NCBI GenBank assembly: GCA_007130675.1
Contig: SLSB01000503.1
Span: 1 to 6,343 of the forward strand
Reading direction: 5' to 3'
DNA length: 6,343 bases
Origin: Candidatus Hydrogenedentota bacterium
Lineage (GTDB): Bacteria; Hydrogenedentota; Hydrogenedentia; Hydrogenedentales; SLHB01
Below are positions 1 through 6,057 of the stretch, one piece after another. The translations under genes and the position numbers were made by a program. Numbering within the stretch: the first letter of the stretch is position 1; the number at the start of each line of letters is the position of its first letter. The notes beneath the pieces were generated by a model. That model ran no database searches, had not been told where the DNA came from, and was given only the letters and a program-made list of their open reading frames with translations.

Positions 1-704
1 AGAGCGCGGATATTGCGCCCCTCGCGCCCGATAATGCGACCTTTCATCTCGTCGTTGGGCAGATCCACCACCGAAACCGTGCTTTCGGCGACATGGTCGG
101 CGGCGCAACGCTGGATCGCCTGGCTGATCACCCACTGCGCGCGTTTCTCGGAGTTTTCGACCAATTCATCCTCGATCCGTTTCAGGCGCAGGGCCGTGTC
201 GCGGCGCACTTCCGTCTCGAGTTGGGCAAACAATTCGCGGCGCGCTTGCTCGGCACTCATGCCCGAGACGCTCTCGAGCTTGGCGCGCTGTTCCAGAATG
301 ATCTCGCTGACTTCTTCCTGGCGTTTCGCGAGGGCTTGCTCGCGCTCGGCAAGCTCGCGCTCCTTTGCGCTGACTTCGGCAGCTTTGGTCTCGAGCAATT
401 CGACGCGCTTGTCGACGCTCTCTTCCTTGGCCAGAATGCGTTTTTCAAGCGCCACGAGTTCGCGGCGCTGCTCGCGGGCTTCGGCCTCGACTTCTGTGCG
501 CAGCTCAATGCGCTGCTCCTTGAGCTCGGTCTGCGCTTCCTTGAGGATCGTCGCGGCTTCCCGTTCGGCATCCGAGATGACTTGGGCGGCCTCGCGGCGC
601 GCCTGACTTGCGTAACGGCGGCCCATGACCCGGCCACCGATAACAGTAAGGATGATCCCAACGAGGACACCCGCTCCGACCCACATAGCAATTTGTGGAT
701 CCAT
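1..704 (-). CDS. rny: Ribonuclease Y, N-terminal part (gene runs off the left edge)
   Basis: RNase Y is a membrane-anchored endoribonuclease that starts decay and processing of many mRNAs in bacteria lacking RNase E; this role comes from family knowledge. Reading the minus strand from ATG at 704 gives 234 codons before the window ends. Residues about 7-24 form one hydrophobic membrane segment (AMWVGAGVLVGIILTVIGG). It is followed by a basic stretch and a long Glu/Arg/Ala-rich coiled coil (about 30-200) with many AER/KER-type heptads. The protein then enters the KH RNA-binding domain, with GRIIGREGRNIRA at 222-234, including the GxxG loop G226-G229. The catalytic HD domain (family length about 510-520 residues) must lie beyond position 1. 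The start is supported by the membrane anchor directly after Met1 and by a GGAGG ribosome site 7 nt upstream. It is divergent from the gspA-like gene and has its own strong promoter. Nothing looks degenerate. Confidence 0.95.
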   Translation of the reverse strand, partial: MDPQIAMWVGAGVLVGIILTVIGGRVMGRRYASQARREAAQVISDAEREAATILKEAQTELKEQRIELRTEVEAEAREQRRELVALEKRILAKEESVDKRVELLETKAAEVSAKERELAEREQALAKRQEEVSEIILEQRAKLESVSGMSAEQARRELFAQLETEVRRDTALRLKRIEDELVENSEKRAQWVISQAIQRCAADHVAESTVSVVDLPNDEMKGRIIGREGRNIRA

Positions 705-711
705 GCGTGAA

Positions 712-716
712 CCTCC
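712..716 (-). promoter_or_regulatory. Ribosome binding site of rny
   Basis: GGAGG on the minus strand, 7 nt before the ATG at 704. It lies one base downstream of a small perfect hairpin, CCCC-TGA-GGGG (728-718), which could hold the ribosome site close to a stem. Whether this affects translation is inference. Confidence 0.8.
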
Positions 717-770
717 GCCCCTCAGGGGACTGTTCAATCCGACGGGAGCACGAGGCGCAAGAAGGCATAA

Positions 771-792
771 GGAGTTGTGTTAGCTCAACCCC
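771..792 (-). promoter_or_regulatory. Stem-loop in the rny leader
   Basis: On the minus strand GGGGTTG (792-786) pairs with CAACTCC (777-771): 7 bp including one G-U, around an 8-nt loop. No T-run follows, so it is not a Rho-independent terminator. It competes with the long-range pairing of GCTAAC (784-779) described for the leader. Confidence 0.45.
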
Positions 793-1026
793 AACCGGTT
801 GCTGTATTTGGCTTTGCAGATTCTGATACCTGACAACACATAAGCCCACCCACCATATCGAAAAAGCGTCAGGACTTCCCGGCACGGCCCTCCCTGCTTT
901 ACTGCCGCTGCACGCCGCGTCGTCTCGTAACGTGGGCAAATCGCAACCAAGATGCTCTACCGCCCCCAGTTCCAATCGGATAATGCTTAGCTCAAACCTT
1001 TACACGGTGCTAACCAAAACAGAGTA

Positions 1027-1055
1027 AGTATATGACCAGCCGTCAAGCAAGTCAA
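1027..1055 (-). promoter_or_regulatory. Sigma-70-type promoter reading toward rny
   Basis: On the minus strand TTGACT (1055-1050) is followed after exactly 17 bases by TATACT (1032-1027). Each box matches the TTGACA/TATAAT consensus at five of six positions. Transcription would start near 1020. No gene other than rny is downstream on this strand, and the distance to its ATG is about 316 nt. Confidence 0.75.
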
Positions 1056-1060
1056 ACGGC
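1039..1060. promoter_or_regulatory. Inverted repeat over the -35 box of the rny promoter
   Basis: GCCGT (1039-1043) and ACGGC (1056-1060) form a perfect 5-bp inverted repeat separated by 12 bases and enclosing the -35 hexamer. GTCAA is also directly repeated (1042-1046 and 1051-1055). The position would suit a repressor site. The arms are short, so chance cannot be excluded. Confidence 0.25.
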
Positions 1061-1199
1061 CGAAGGAACTTTTTGCTGGGGCGGATTCAAGTTCTAAGTG
1101 CACGTAGTCCATATTTGGTGGTCTACGCAAAATACCGTCGCACAAGCAGAGCAATGAAAACACCCGGCGCTGAATTTGTTCTTACCGATACGCATCAGG

Positions 1200-1217
1200 A
1201 TTCGGCACATTCGGCAC
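1200..1217 (+). repeat. Perfect 9-bp tandem repeat upstream of the gspA promoter
   Basis: ATTCGGCAC occurs twice in immediate succession (1200-1208 and 1209-1217), ending 6 bases before the -35 box at 1224. Relative to the predicted start near 1259 it spans about -59 to -42, the usual place for an activator touching RNA polymerase. The regulator is unknown. Confidence 0.55.
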
Positions 1218-1223
1218 AAACAA

Positions 1224-1252
1224 TTGACTGCGAAAGGGTCTCGTGGTATGCT
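1224..1252 (+). promoter_or_regulatory. Promoter of the gspA-gspB operon
   Basis: TTGACT (1224-1229), a 17-base spacer, then TATGCT (1247-1252), preceded by an extended -10 TG (1244-1245). Transcription would start near 1258-1261, giving a 5' UTR of roughly 36-40 nt to the ATG at 1297. An upstream GTG at 1243 in the same frame lies inside this promoter and so cannot be the start of the protein if the promoter is used. Confidence 0.75.
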
Positions 1253-1296
1253 GGTTTGTCAAGAATTCCCTGGTAATGCAGGTCCTTGGGGGCAGC

Positions 1297-4131
1297 ATGT
1301 ACGAGAGCTTTTACGGGCTGCGTGAAAAACCGTTTAACCTGACCCCGGATCCGCGGTTTTTGTATCTCAGCGAGATGCACAAAGAGGCATTTGCGCATCT
1401 GGTCTTCGGGATACGGAACCGCGTCGGGTTCATCGTGGTAACGGGCGAGATTGGCACGGGTAAGACGACCATTTGCCGGTCGTTGCTGGGCCAGTTGGAT
1501 CAGGACGTCGAGCTGGCGTTCATTTTCAATCCGTGTCTTTCGCCCGAGGAATTGCTGCGCAAAATCAATGAAGATTTCGGGATTCGGTCGCGTGCCATTT
1601 CGGTCAAAGGCCTGATCGACGAACTCAACACCTACCTGCTGGATCGGCACTCGAAGAATAAGAATTGCGTGCTGGTAATCGACGAGGCCCAGAATCTTGC
1701 GCCTCCGGTGCTCGAGCAGATCCGGCTGCTGTCAAATCTCGAGACCGAACGGCAGAAACTGCTGCAGATCGTGTTGATCGGTCAGCCGGAGTTGGCCGAA
1801 CACCTCGAGTTGCCCGAGCTGCGGCAGCTCAACCAGCGGATTACGGCGCGGTATCACCTGAAACCCCTGGGTGAGAAGGAGACGCTCCAATACATTGCCT
1901 ACCGTCTGCGCGTCGCGGGCGGGCGGAAGCAGGTGCGCTTCACGCGCAGCGCGATCAAAAGCGTCTACCGGCACTCGGGAGGCACGCCGCGCGTCATCAA
2001 TGCCATATGCGACCGCGCACTGCTCATGGGGTATGCGAAGGAGTCGCGCGAAGTCACCCGGCGTCTGGTGAAGCAGGCCGCACGCGAGATCCGGGGCGAA
2101 CGGGTGCGGTCGGGTATAAAGAAGAATTTCCTGGCGCGATATGTGCCCACCCCGCGCCTGGCCGCTGCCGCTGCACTGATTGTCTTGATTGGCGTGTTCA
2201 TTATCTCGCCTGTGACGGACCGTCTGGATGTGCTCGTGGCGCTGCTGGACCGCCCGCCCGCGCCACCCGCGGCCGAGGTGGTTCCCCCCGCGGCTGTGCC
2301 CGAAGAAGTGCCTGAGGCCGAGACGGCCGATGTCGCCGAACTCGAGCCCGATCCGCAAGATACACAGGAAGATCCGGATGTGCCGGAAACGTCTGAACCG
2401 GTTGTTGACCCTCCCGCCGAGGCCCCGGGCCCCGAACCAGAACCGATCGAGGTCGCAGAAGCGGTAGAGGAAGAATCGCCTGAGCTACCTGACGAACCTG
2501 AAGCAGCCGCGCCTCCGGCAGAAGAGGCGCCGGTTACCGAGCCTGTGTTTGATCCGGCCGCGCTTCTGGCGGCCGTGCGCGAGGCAGCGACCGAGCTGGC
2601 ACACACACCGGAACAGCCTCATCGAGCCGAAGAGCCCGAAGTGCCTGAGACCGTTGCGCCGGTGGCAGACGAGGTTCAACCGCCGACGCCGGTTCCCGCA
2701 CCGGAAACCCGCCGCGAGCTTTACGTGGCCGAACATGAGGCGCCGCCGCGCAAGCCCGGCGTTTTCGACGCGATTGCGCTCGTCGCGGCGCTAATGCCAG
2801 AAGACCGGCCGGGGAAGGTAGCCCGCGTGGAAACCGAACCGGCCCCGGTCCGCGAGACAGTCGCGGAAACCGTGGTCGAACCAGTGGTCGAGGATGAAGA
2901 TACTGTCTCGGTTGAGCCCGAACCTGAGCCCGAACCTGAGCCCGAACCTGAGCCCGAACCTGAGCCCGATCTCGAGCCCGATCTCGAGCCCGAGCCCGAT
3001 TCCGATCCCGATACCGGGGGATTTACGGAAGTCGTTTACAGTCTCGAGCCGGCGGAAGCGCTCGAAGCCGCGGCATCGAGTCTGCTTCATGCTTGGGGCA
3101 TGGCCATGCTGACGGACGCGCCACCCAGCGGCAGACCAGAGAATTTCGCCGCATTCGCTTCAACGTATGGGCTGACCACCGAACCGCTTCGCGCCAGTCT
3201 TGCCGAACTCGAGGCTCTCAATCTTCCCGCATTTGTGCGCGTGGGCGTTGCGGACAAGCGCGTCTGGCTGGCATTGTTGCCTACCGATGAAGAGGGCGCT
3301 GTCCGCTGTTCGACCCGAGGTGGCGAGACCGTCACGGTACCGCGCGAAGATTTTGAAAAGGTTTACCGTTACGAAGCGGTAGTGCTCTGGCGCGACCCGG
3401 CGCCGGGCGCCCCCATCTTGCGGCCGGCCATGGAAGGCGACCAGGTCCGCGCGCTTCAGCAGCGCTTGCGTGAGTTGGGCTTTTACGATGGCGAGCCCAC
3501 GGGCGTGTATGATGTCGCTACGACCGACGCGGTATTCGCGATTCAAACCGAAGCCGCGCTCAAGCGGGACGGCATAGCGGGCAGACAGGTGCGCATGGCT
3601 CTCACAAGCTGGCTGGATGATTTTCCGACGCCCGCGCTACGTGAGGACTCCATGCTGGCCGCGAGGGGTACGGAAGCGGCGGATGTGTTTGATACTGTTG
3701 ACGCGGCTCCAGCGCGAGAGGAGGCGGCTCTGCTATCTCCCACGTCCGGCACAACCTTGCCCGCAGTGGCCCAATCCGGGCCTCCTGGCCCGATTGCCGA
3801 ACAGGAACCGCCTCGCGTGACACAGTCGCCGCCGTACGACGTAGCGGACGGTCCGCCCGAAGACGACGCCACAGAAAGCGGTGAGGCAGATACGCCGATG
3901 GAGACCACCACAGACGTCCCGCCCCTGGTGAATGTTGTCGAGCTGCCCAACAATGTGGTCAGCCCGCCATCACCCCCGGCGCGCGATGTCGAAGCGCTGC
4001 TCGAGCAGGAAATATACGGAGCGCCTACCCGTGAGATGCGGGAAGAGGTCACGCCGCCGCTGTATCCGGGAGCCCCGCTGGTGCCTCACCGGGGCAACCG
4101 GACCACACCGCGGACGGGGGACGATGAATGA
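1297..4131 (+). CDS. gspA: GspA/ExeA-like AAA+ ATPase with C39-like and peptidoglycan-binding domains
   Basis: 944 residues from ATG 1297. GspA-family proteins couple cytoplasmic ATP use to periplasmic peptidoglycan binding and, with GspB, help type II secretin assembly. The typical N-terminus MYESFYGLREKPFNLTPDP supports this start. Walker A is GEIGTGKT (50-57), Walker B VLVIDEA (125-131), sensor 1 region IVLIGQPEL (158-166), and the late ATPase motif SGGTPRVIN (227-235). One membrane segment lies at about 287-305. A very long Pro/Glu/Ala-rich stretch (about 315-575) includes an (EP)n tract. A C39-like domain follows (about 578-700); no catalytic Cys is visible, as in GspA homologues. A peptidoglycan-binding fold (about 712-770; EGDQVRALQQRLRELGF) is next, then a Pro-rich tail to 944. 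It is much longer than ExeA-type proteins (roughly 550 residues) because of the linker and tail. The ribosome site is weak (GGGGGC). The ATPase could serve a type IV pilus-like or competence system instead. Confidence 0.88.
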   Translation: MYESFYGLREKPFNLTPDPRFLYLSEMHKEAFAHLVFGIRNRVGFIVVTGEIGTGKTTICRSLLGQLDQDVELAFIFNPCLSPEELLRKINEDFGIRSRAISVKGLIDELNTYLLDRHSKNKNCVLVIDEAQNLAPPVLEQIRLLSNLETERQKLLQIVLIGQPELAEHLELPELRQLNQRITARYHLKPLGEKETLQYIAYRLRVAGGRKQVRFTRSAIKSVYRHSGGTPRVINAICDRALLMGYAKESREVTRRLVKQAAREIRGERVRSGIKKNFLARYVPTPRLAAAAALIVLIGVFIISPVTDRLDVLVALLDRPPAPPAAEVVPPAAVPEEVPEAETADVAELEPDPQDTQEDPDVPETSEPVVDPPAEAPGPEPEPIEVAEAVEEESPELPDEPEAAAPPAEEAPVTEPVFDPAALLAAVREAATELAHTPEQPHRAEEPEVPETVAPVADEVQPPTPVPAPETRRELYVAEHEAPPRKPGVFDAIALVAALMPEDRPGKVARVETEPAPVRETVAETVVEPVVEDEDTVSVEPEPEPEPEPEPEPEPEPDLEPDLEPEPDSDPDTGGFTEVVYSLEPAEALEAAASSLLHAWGMAMLTDAPPSGRPENFAAFASTYGLTTEPLRASLAELEALNLPAFVRVGVADKRVWLALLPTDEEGAVRCSTRGGETVTVPREDFEKVYRYEAVVLWRDPAPGAPILRPAMEGDQVRALQQRLRELGFYDGEPTGVYDVATTDAVFAIQTEAALKRDGIAGRQVRMALTSWLDDFPTPALREDSMLAARGTEAADVFDTVDAAPAREEAALLSPTSGTTLPAVAQSGPPGPIAEQEPPRVTQSPPYDVADGPPEDDATESGEADTPMETTTDVPPLVNVVELPNNVVSPPSPPARDVEALLEQEIYGAPTREMREEVTPPLYPGAPLVPHRGNRTTPRTGDDE
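2914..2985 (+). repeat. In-frame 12-bp tandem repeat encoding Glu-Pro
   Basis: GAGCCCGAACCT occurs four times without a mismatch (2914-2961). Two copies of the variant GAGCCCGATCTC (2962-2985) follow, then partial units to about 3000. The reading frame gives EPEP four times, then EPDL twice. The unit is a multiple of three, so copy-number change keeps the frame. Glu-Pro tracts tend to be stiff and extended, as in TonB-like spacers that cross the periplasm. Confidence 0.95.
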
Positions 4132-5252
4132 GTTCGATCCTGGATGCGTTGAACAAAGCCGAACAAGAGCGTGCAGCGGCCGAAGACGCGCTCGCCCGCG
4201 GTTTCGACGATCTTGATGCCGAAGACGAACTGGTCGGACGGAAGCCAAACAACGGGTCGCATAAGCGGGGTATGACCCTGACCCCGCTCAAGATGATGCT
4301 CCTGGGCCTCACCTTTGTGAGCGTTATCGCGGCGGCTTCGGGCGGGGCTGCCCTGGTCGTGCTCAATTTCGGGGGCAGCTCGGCGCACATGCCGCTATCG
4401 GCTGAAACCGCACGCCCCGACCAGCTCGAGCAGAGCCCGGCCGCCCCGGTCACCCCCGCAAGCCGCGAGGTGCAAACAGCCCAGCGGCCCGTGTTCATGG
4501 AAACTCCGGCAGCCACAGACGACACGGACGAGACAGAATCCGGCAGTGCGGTGTCCGACACCATGAACGTCGCCTCCGTGCCTGCTACTGCGCCGCAGAT
4601 ACCCGAGGCGGTATCCGCAGGGCCTTCGGAAGTCTTGCCTGCGGCGCGAGCACCGAAACCGGAAGACTCCCCCGAGCCGCCTGCTGCCACGGGCTGGCGG
4701 GAAACACCTCAGTTCAACGGCACTCCCGCCCCTCCTCGTGAGAAGCCCGCGGAAACCATGGCGGAATTGCAATGGTCTGCCATGCCAGACCCTGAACCGG
4801 CCCGTCCCGCGCCGCGCGCCCAGACAGCGCGGGTAGAACCTAGACCCGTCTACACAACACCGGAACCCGAACCCGCGCGCGTATTAGCGCGAGACATGCA
4901 CACTTCGCCGGTCGAATACGAGGCGCCTTCTGAGCAGCCCCCCGCCGCCCCGCGGTCTGCCGATTCCGGTCCATCCCGCACGCAGGCGGGCTCGGTGGCC
5001 GACAACGAGGTTGATATTCTTTCACTGCCGGAGCTGACCCTGTCTGTTTCGGCCCGACTGGGCTTGCCCGAGATTACCGTCAACGTGGTGGGCCGCCCCT
5101 CGCGATACCGCCCACAACCATCCGCGATGATCAACTTCAATCGCGTGCTGCTGAATGATTACATCCCCGGCACCGAAGCGCGGCTGATTGGCGTGAGTGT
5201 TCATGGAATCGGCATTGATGTTCGCGGGGAACGGTACTTCGTGCCGAAATAA
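4128..5252 (+). CDS. gspB: GspB/ExeB-like type II secretion assembly protein
   Basis: 374 residues. GspB partners GspA in an inner-membrane complex that helps place the secretin in the outer membrane; this is family knowledge. The N-terminus MSSILDALNKAEQER is the hallmark short cytoplasmic helix of GspB proteins. A membrane segment lies at about 55-80 (LKMMLLGLTFVSVIAAASGG and on). Residues about 85-290 are a low-complexity Pro/Ala/Glu linker. The conserved C-terminal GspB domain occupies about 292-374: LPELTLSV, then INFNRVLLNDYIPG, then LIGVSVHGIGIDVRGERYFVP, with the usual ending. ATGA overlap (4128-4131) with the upstream gene indicates translational coupling and one operon. A purine-rich GGGGGA lies just upstream of the start. 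It ends 11 bases from the convergent rluB-like gene, with no clear terminator between. The linker is longer than in many homologues. Confidence 0.85.
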   Translation: MSSILDALNKAEQERAAAEDALARGFDDLDAEDELVGRKPNNGSHKRGMTLTPLKMMLLGLTFVSVIAAASGGAALVVLNFGGSSAHMPLSAETARPDQLEQSPAAPVTPASREVQTAQRPVFMETPAATDDTDETESGSAVSDTMNVASVPATAPQIPEAVSAGPSEVLPAARAPKPEDSPEPPAATGWRETPQFNGTPAPPREKPAETMAELQWSAMPDPEPARPAPRAQTARVEPRPVYTTPEPEPARVLARDMHTSPVEYEAPSEQPPAAPRSADSGPSRTQAGSVADNEVDILSLPELTLSVSARLGLPEITVNVVGRPSRYRPQPSAMINFNRVLLNDYIPGTEARLIGVSVHGIGIDVRGERYFVPK

Positions 5253-5263
5253 GTCGTCGCACG

Positions 5264-5977
5264 CTACCGCAGTTTCACGAGACGGCGCAGGCGGGCCACT
5301 TCTTCACGGCGCAGCCAGCGCCACTGACCCGGCCGCAGCGAGCCCGTCTCGAGACCCGCGAACTGCACCCGCCGCAGGCGTCGCACCTCATGGCCAACGG
5401 CTTGGCACATGCGTTTCACTTCGCGTTTGCGCCCCTCGTGAAGCGTCAACCGCAGACGGCTGGTATCTTTTTTCCGCGACAGCACCTCGGCGCGCATCGG
5501 GGCTGCCGGCCCATCGGCAAGCGGCACCCCCGCCTCGAGTTTGCGAAGAGCGTCATCCCCGACCCGACCCTTCACCGTCGCCACGTAGGTTTTGGGAATT
5601 TCGTACCGCGGATGAGTGAGCCGCTGGGCAAGCTCGCCATCGTTGGTGAGCAACAAAACGCCGCCCACATCGAGATCGAGCCGGCCCACCGGAAAGACCC
5701 GCGCCTCCAAGCTGCGAAAATAGTCCATCACCGTTTTACGGTCATGCGTGTCCTGCACGGTGGTTACGACGCCCGCGGGTTTGTTGAACAAAATGTAAAC
5801 CGGTTTCTCGCGCCGCACCGGCTCGCCATTCACACACACCGTGTCGCGCTCGGGATCGATATCACAGCCGATGCCCGCGAGCGTCCCGTTGACAGTCACG
5901 CGGCCCTGGCGAATCAGGTTCTCGGATGCGCGGCGCGACGCGATGCCGCACGCGGCAAGATAGCGCTGCAGCCGCAT
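5264..5977 (-). CDS. rluB: 23S rRNA pseudouridine synthase, RluB/RsuA family
   Basis: 237 residues from ATG 5977. This family converts a specific uridine in rRNA to pseudouridine; RluB acts on 23S rRNA near the peptidyl-transferase centre. An N-terminal S4 RNA-binding domain (about 1-50; MRLQRYLAACGIASRRASENLI) is followed by the synthase core. Visible motifs are NKPAG (65-69), catalytic GRLD with Asp101 in VGRLDLDVGGVLLLTNDG, HPRYEIPKTY (122-131), and EGRKREVKRMC near the C-terminus. The usual Thr/Ser after GRLDxD is Val here. I prefer ATG 5977 over an in-frame GTG at 6040 because the S4 domain begins directly after it and the extra residues (MDIPAGFPAAAW...) are not family-like; a GGAG lies 10 bases upstream. 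It sits downstream of scpB on the same strand, a common order. RluB is favoured over RsuA by this neighbourhood. Confidence 0.92.
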   Translation of the reverse strand: MRLQRYLAACGIASRRASENLIRQGRVTVNGTLAGIGCDIDPERDTVCVNGEPVRREKPVYILFNKPAGVVTTVQDTHDRKTVMDYFRSLEARVFPVGRLDLDVGGVLLLTNDGELAQRLTHPRYEIPKTYVATVKGRVGDDALRKLEAGVPLADGPAAPMRAEVLSRKKDTSRLRLTLHEGRKREVKRMCQAVGHEVRRLRRVQFAGLETGSLRPGQWRWLRREEVARLRRLVKLR

Positions 5978-5979
5978 GA

Positions 5980-6057
5980 TTACAGCGCTCCCCGCGTGCG
6001 CCAGCCATGCGGCTGCGGGAAAACCAGCAGGAATGTCCACGTGTGAGGGAACCGCAC
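5980..6057 (-). CDS. Possible 25-codon leader ORF before rluB
   Basis: On the minus strand AAGGAG (6069-6064) stands 6 bases before GTG at 6057. The frame runs 25 codons (MRFPHTWTFLLVFPQPHGWRTRGAL) and stops with TAA two bases before the rluB ATG (TAATCATG). The ribosome site is better than that of rluB itself, and the stop position would suit translational coupling. The product resembles nothing I know, and so short an open frame is common by chance. It overlaps the alternative GTG start of rluB in another frame. Confidence 0.25.
   Translation of the reverse strand: MRFPHTWTFLLVFPQPHGWRTRGAL

Larger units (their letters stand above)
705..1020 (-). promoter_or_regulatory. Long 5' leader of rny, possible structured RNA
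   Basis: From the predicted start near 1020 to the rny ATG the leader is about 316 nt, unusually long. Hand-drawn pairing suggests a rod. TTG-GTTAGC (1017-1009) faces GCTAAC-A-CAA (784-775). CCG-A-TTG-gaa-CTG (979-967) faces CAG-CAA-C-CGG (804-795). GGC (964-962) and GTAGA (960-956) face TCTGC and GCC (820-810). GCCCAC (937-932) faces GTGGGC (849-844). A large unpaired bubble (1008-980) sits near the base. TTGAGCTAA occurs twice (995-987 and 788-780), and both copies contain GCTAA, able to pair with the same 5' GTTAGC, so the two folds exclude each other. It could be a 6S-like RNA, an autoregulatory 5' UTR, or neither. The pairing was done by eye in GC-rich sequence and is provisional. Confidence 0.35.
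705..1296. other. 592-base divergent intergenic region
   Basis: No credible protein gene is present on either strand. Reading frames that cross it have low-complexity or non-family products and overlap the promoters. Content from left to right: rny ribosome site (716-712); CCCC-TGA-GGGG hairpin (728-718); a 7-bp stem-loop (792-771); a long minus-strand leader with possible long-range pairing (1020-705); the rny promoter (1055-1027) with an inverted repeat over its -35 box; a stretch from about 1061 to 1199 in which I see nothing specific; a 9-bp tandem repeat (1200-1217); the plus-strand promoter (1224-1252); and a short 5' UTR to the ATG at 1297. Base composition is visibly more AT-rich than in the flanking genes. 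Confidence 0.75.

Noticed and set aside
13..710. Two long plus-strand open frames opposite RNase Y
   Set aside because: They are antisense shadows of a clearly coding GC-rich gene. Their products are Arg/Ser- or Phe/Leu-rich with no family features, while the minus strand gives intact RNase Y.
721..740. CAGTCCCCTGAG (minus strand) resembling a stretch of E. coli 6S RNA
   Set aside because: It lies right at the rny ribosome site, outside the possible 6S-like rod. A 12-base match in GC-rich DNA is weak evidence.
861..916. Possible Rho-independent terminator on the minus strand ending in TTTTT (865-861)
   Set aside because: The stem needed (GCGT/ACGC plus CGGCA/TGCCG) is broken by large internal loops, so it does not make a convincing terminator.
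505..975. Minus-strand 156-codon frame through the rny leader
   Set aside because: Its second half overlaps rny in another frame and the first half matches no family. It has no ribosome site, and the region looks like a leader RNA.
1073..1276. 67-codon plus-strand frame with TTG start and AAGGA upstream
   Set aside because: The ribosome site is fair, but the frame crosses the gspA promoter and the tandem repeat, and the product has no recognisable features.
1243..1296. Longer start for the gspA-like gene at GTG 1243
   Set aside because: The codon lies inside the promoter, upstream of the predicted transcription start, and the family N-terminus begins at ATG 1297.
1965..2606. Antisense Ser/Gly-rich frame opposite gspA, and similar ones at 3543-4052 and 4049-4690
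   Set aside because: They are complement artefacts of Pro/Ala/Glu-rich coding sequence, low in complexity and without ribosome sites.
2791..3090. Antisense frame with GLRFG repeats
   Set aside because: It is the reverse reading of the Glu-Pro coding repeat; there is no independent evidence of expression.
5197..5619. Plus-strand frame overlapping the gspB end and rluB
   Set aside because: It is the antisense shadow of rluB; the product is not family-like and gspB clearly ends at 5252.
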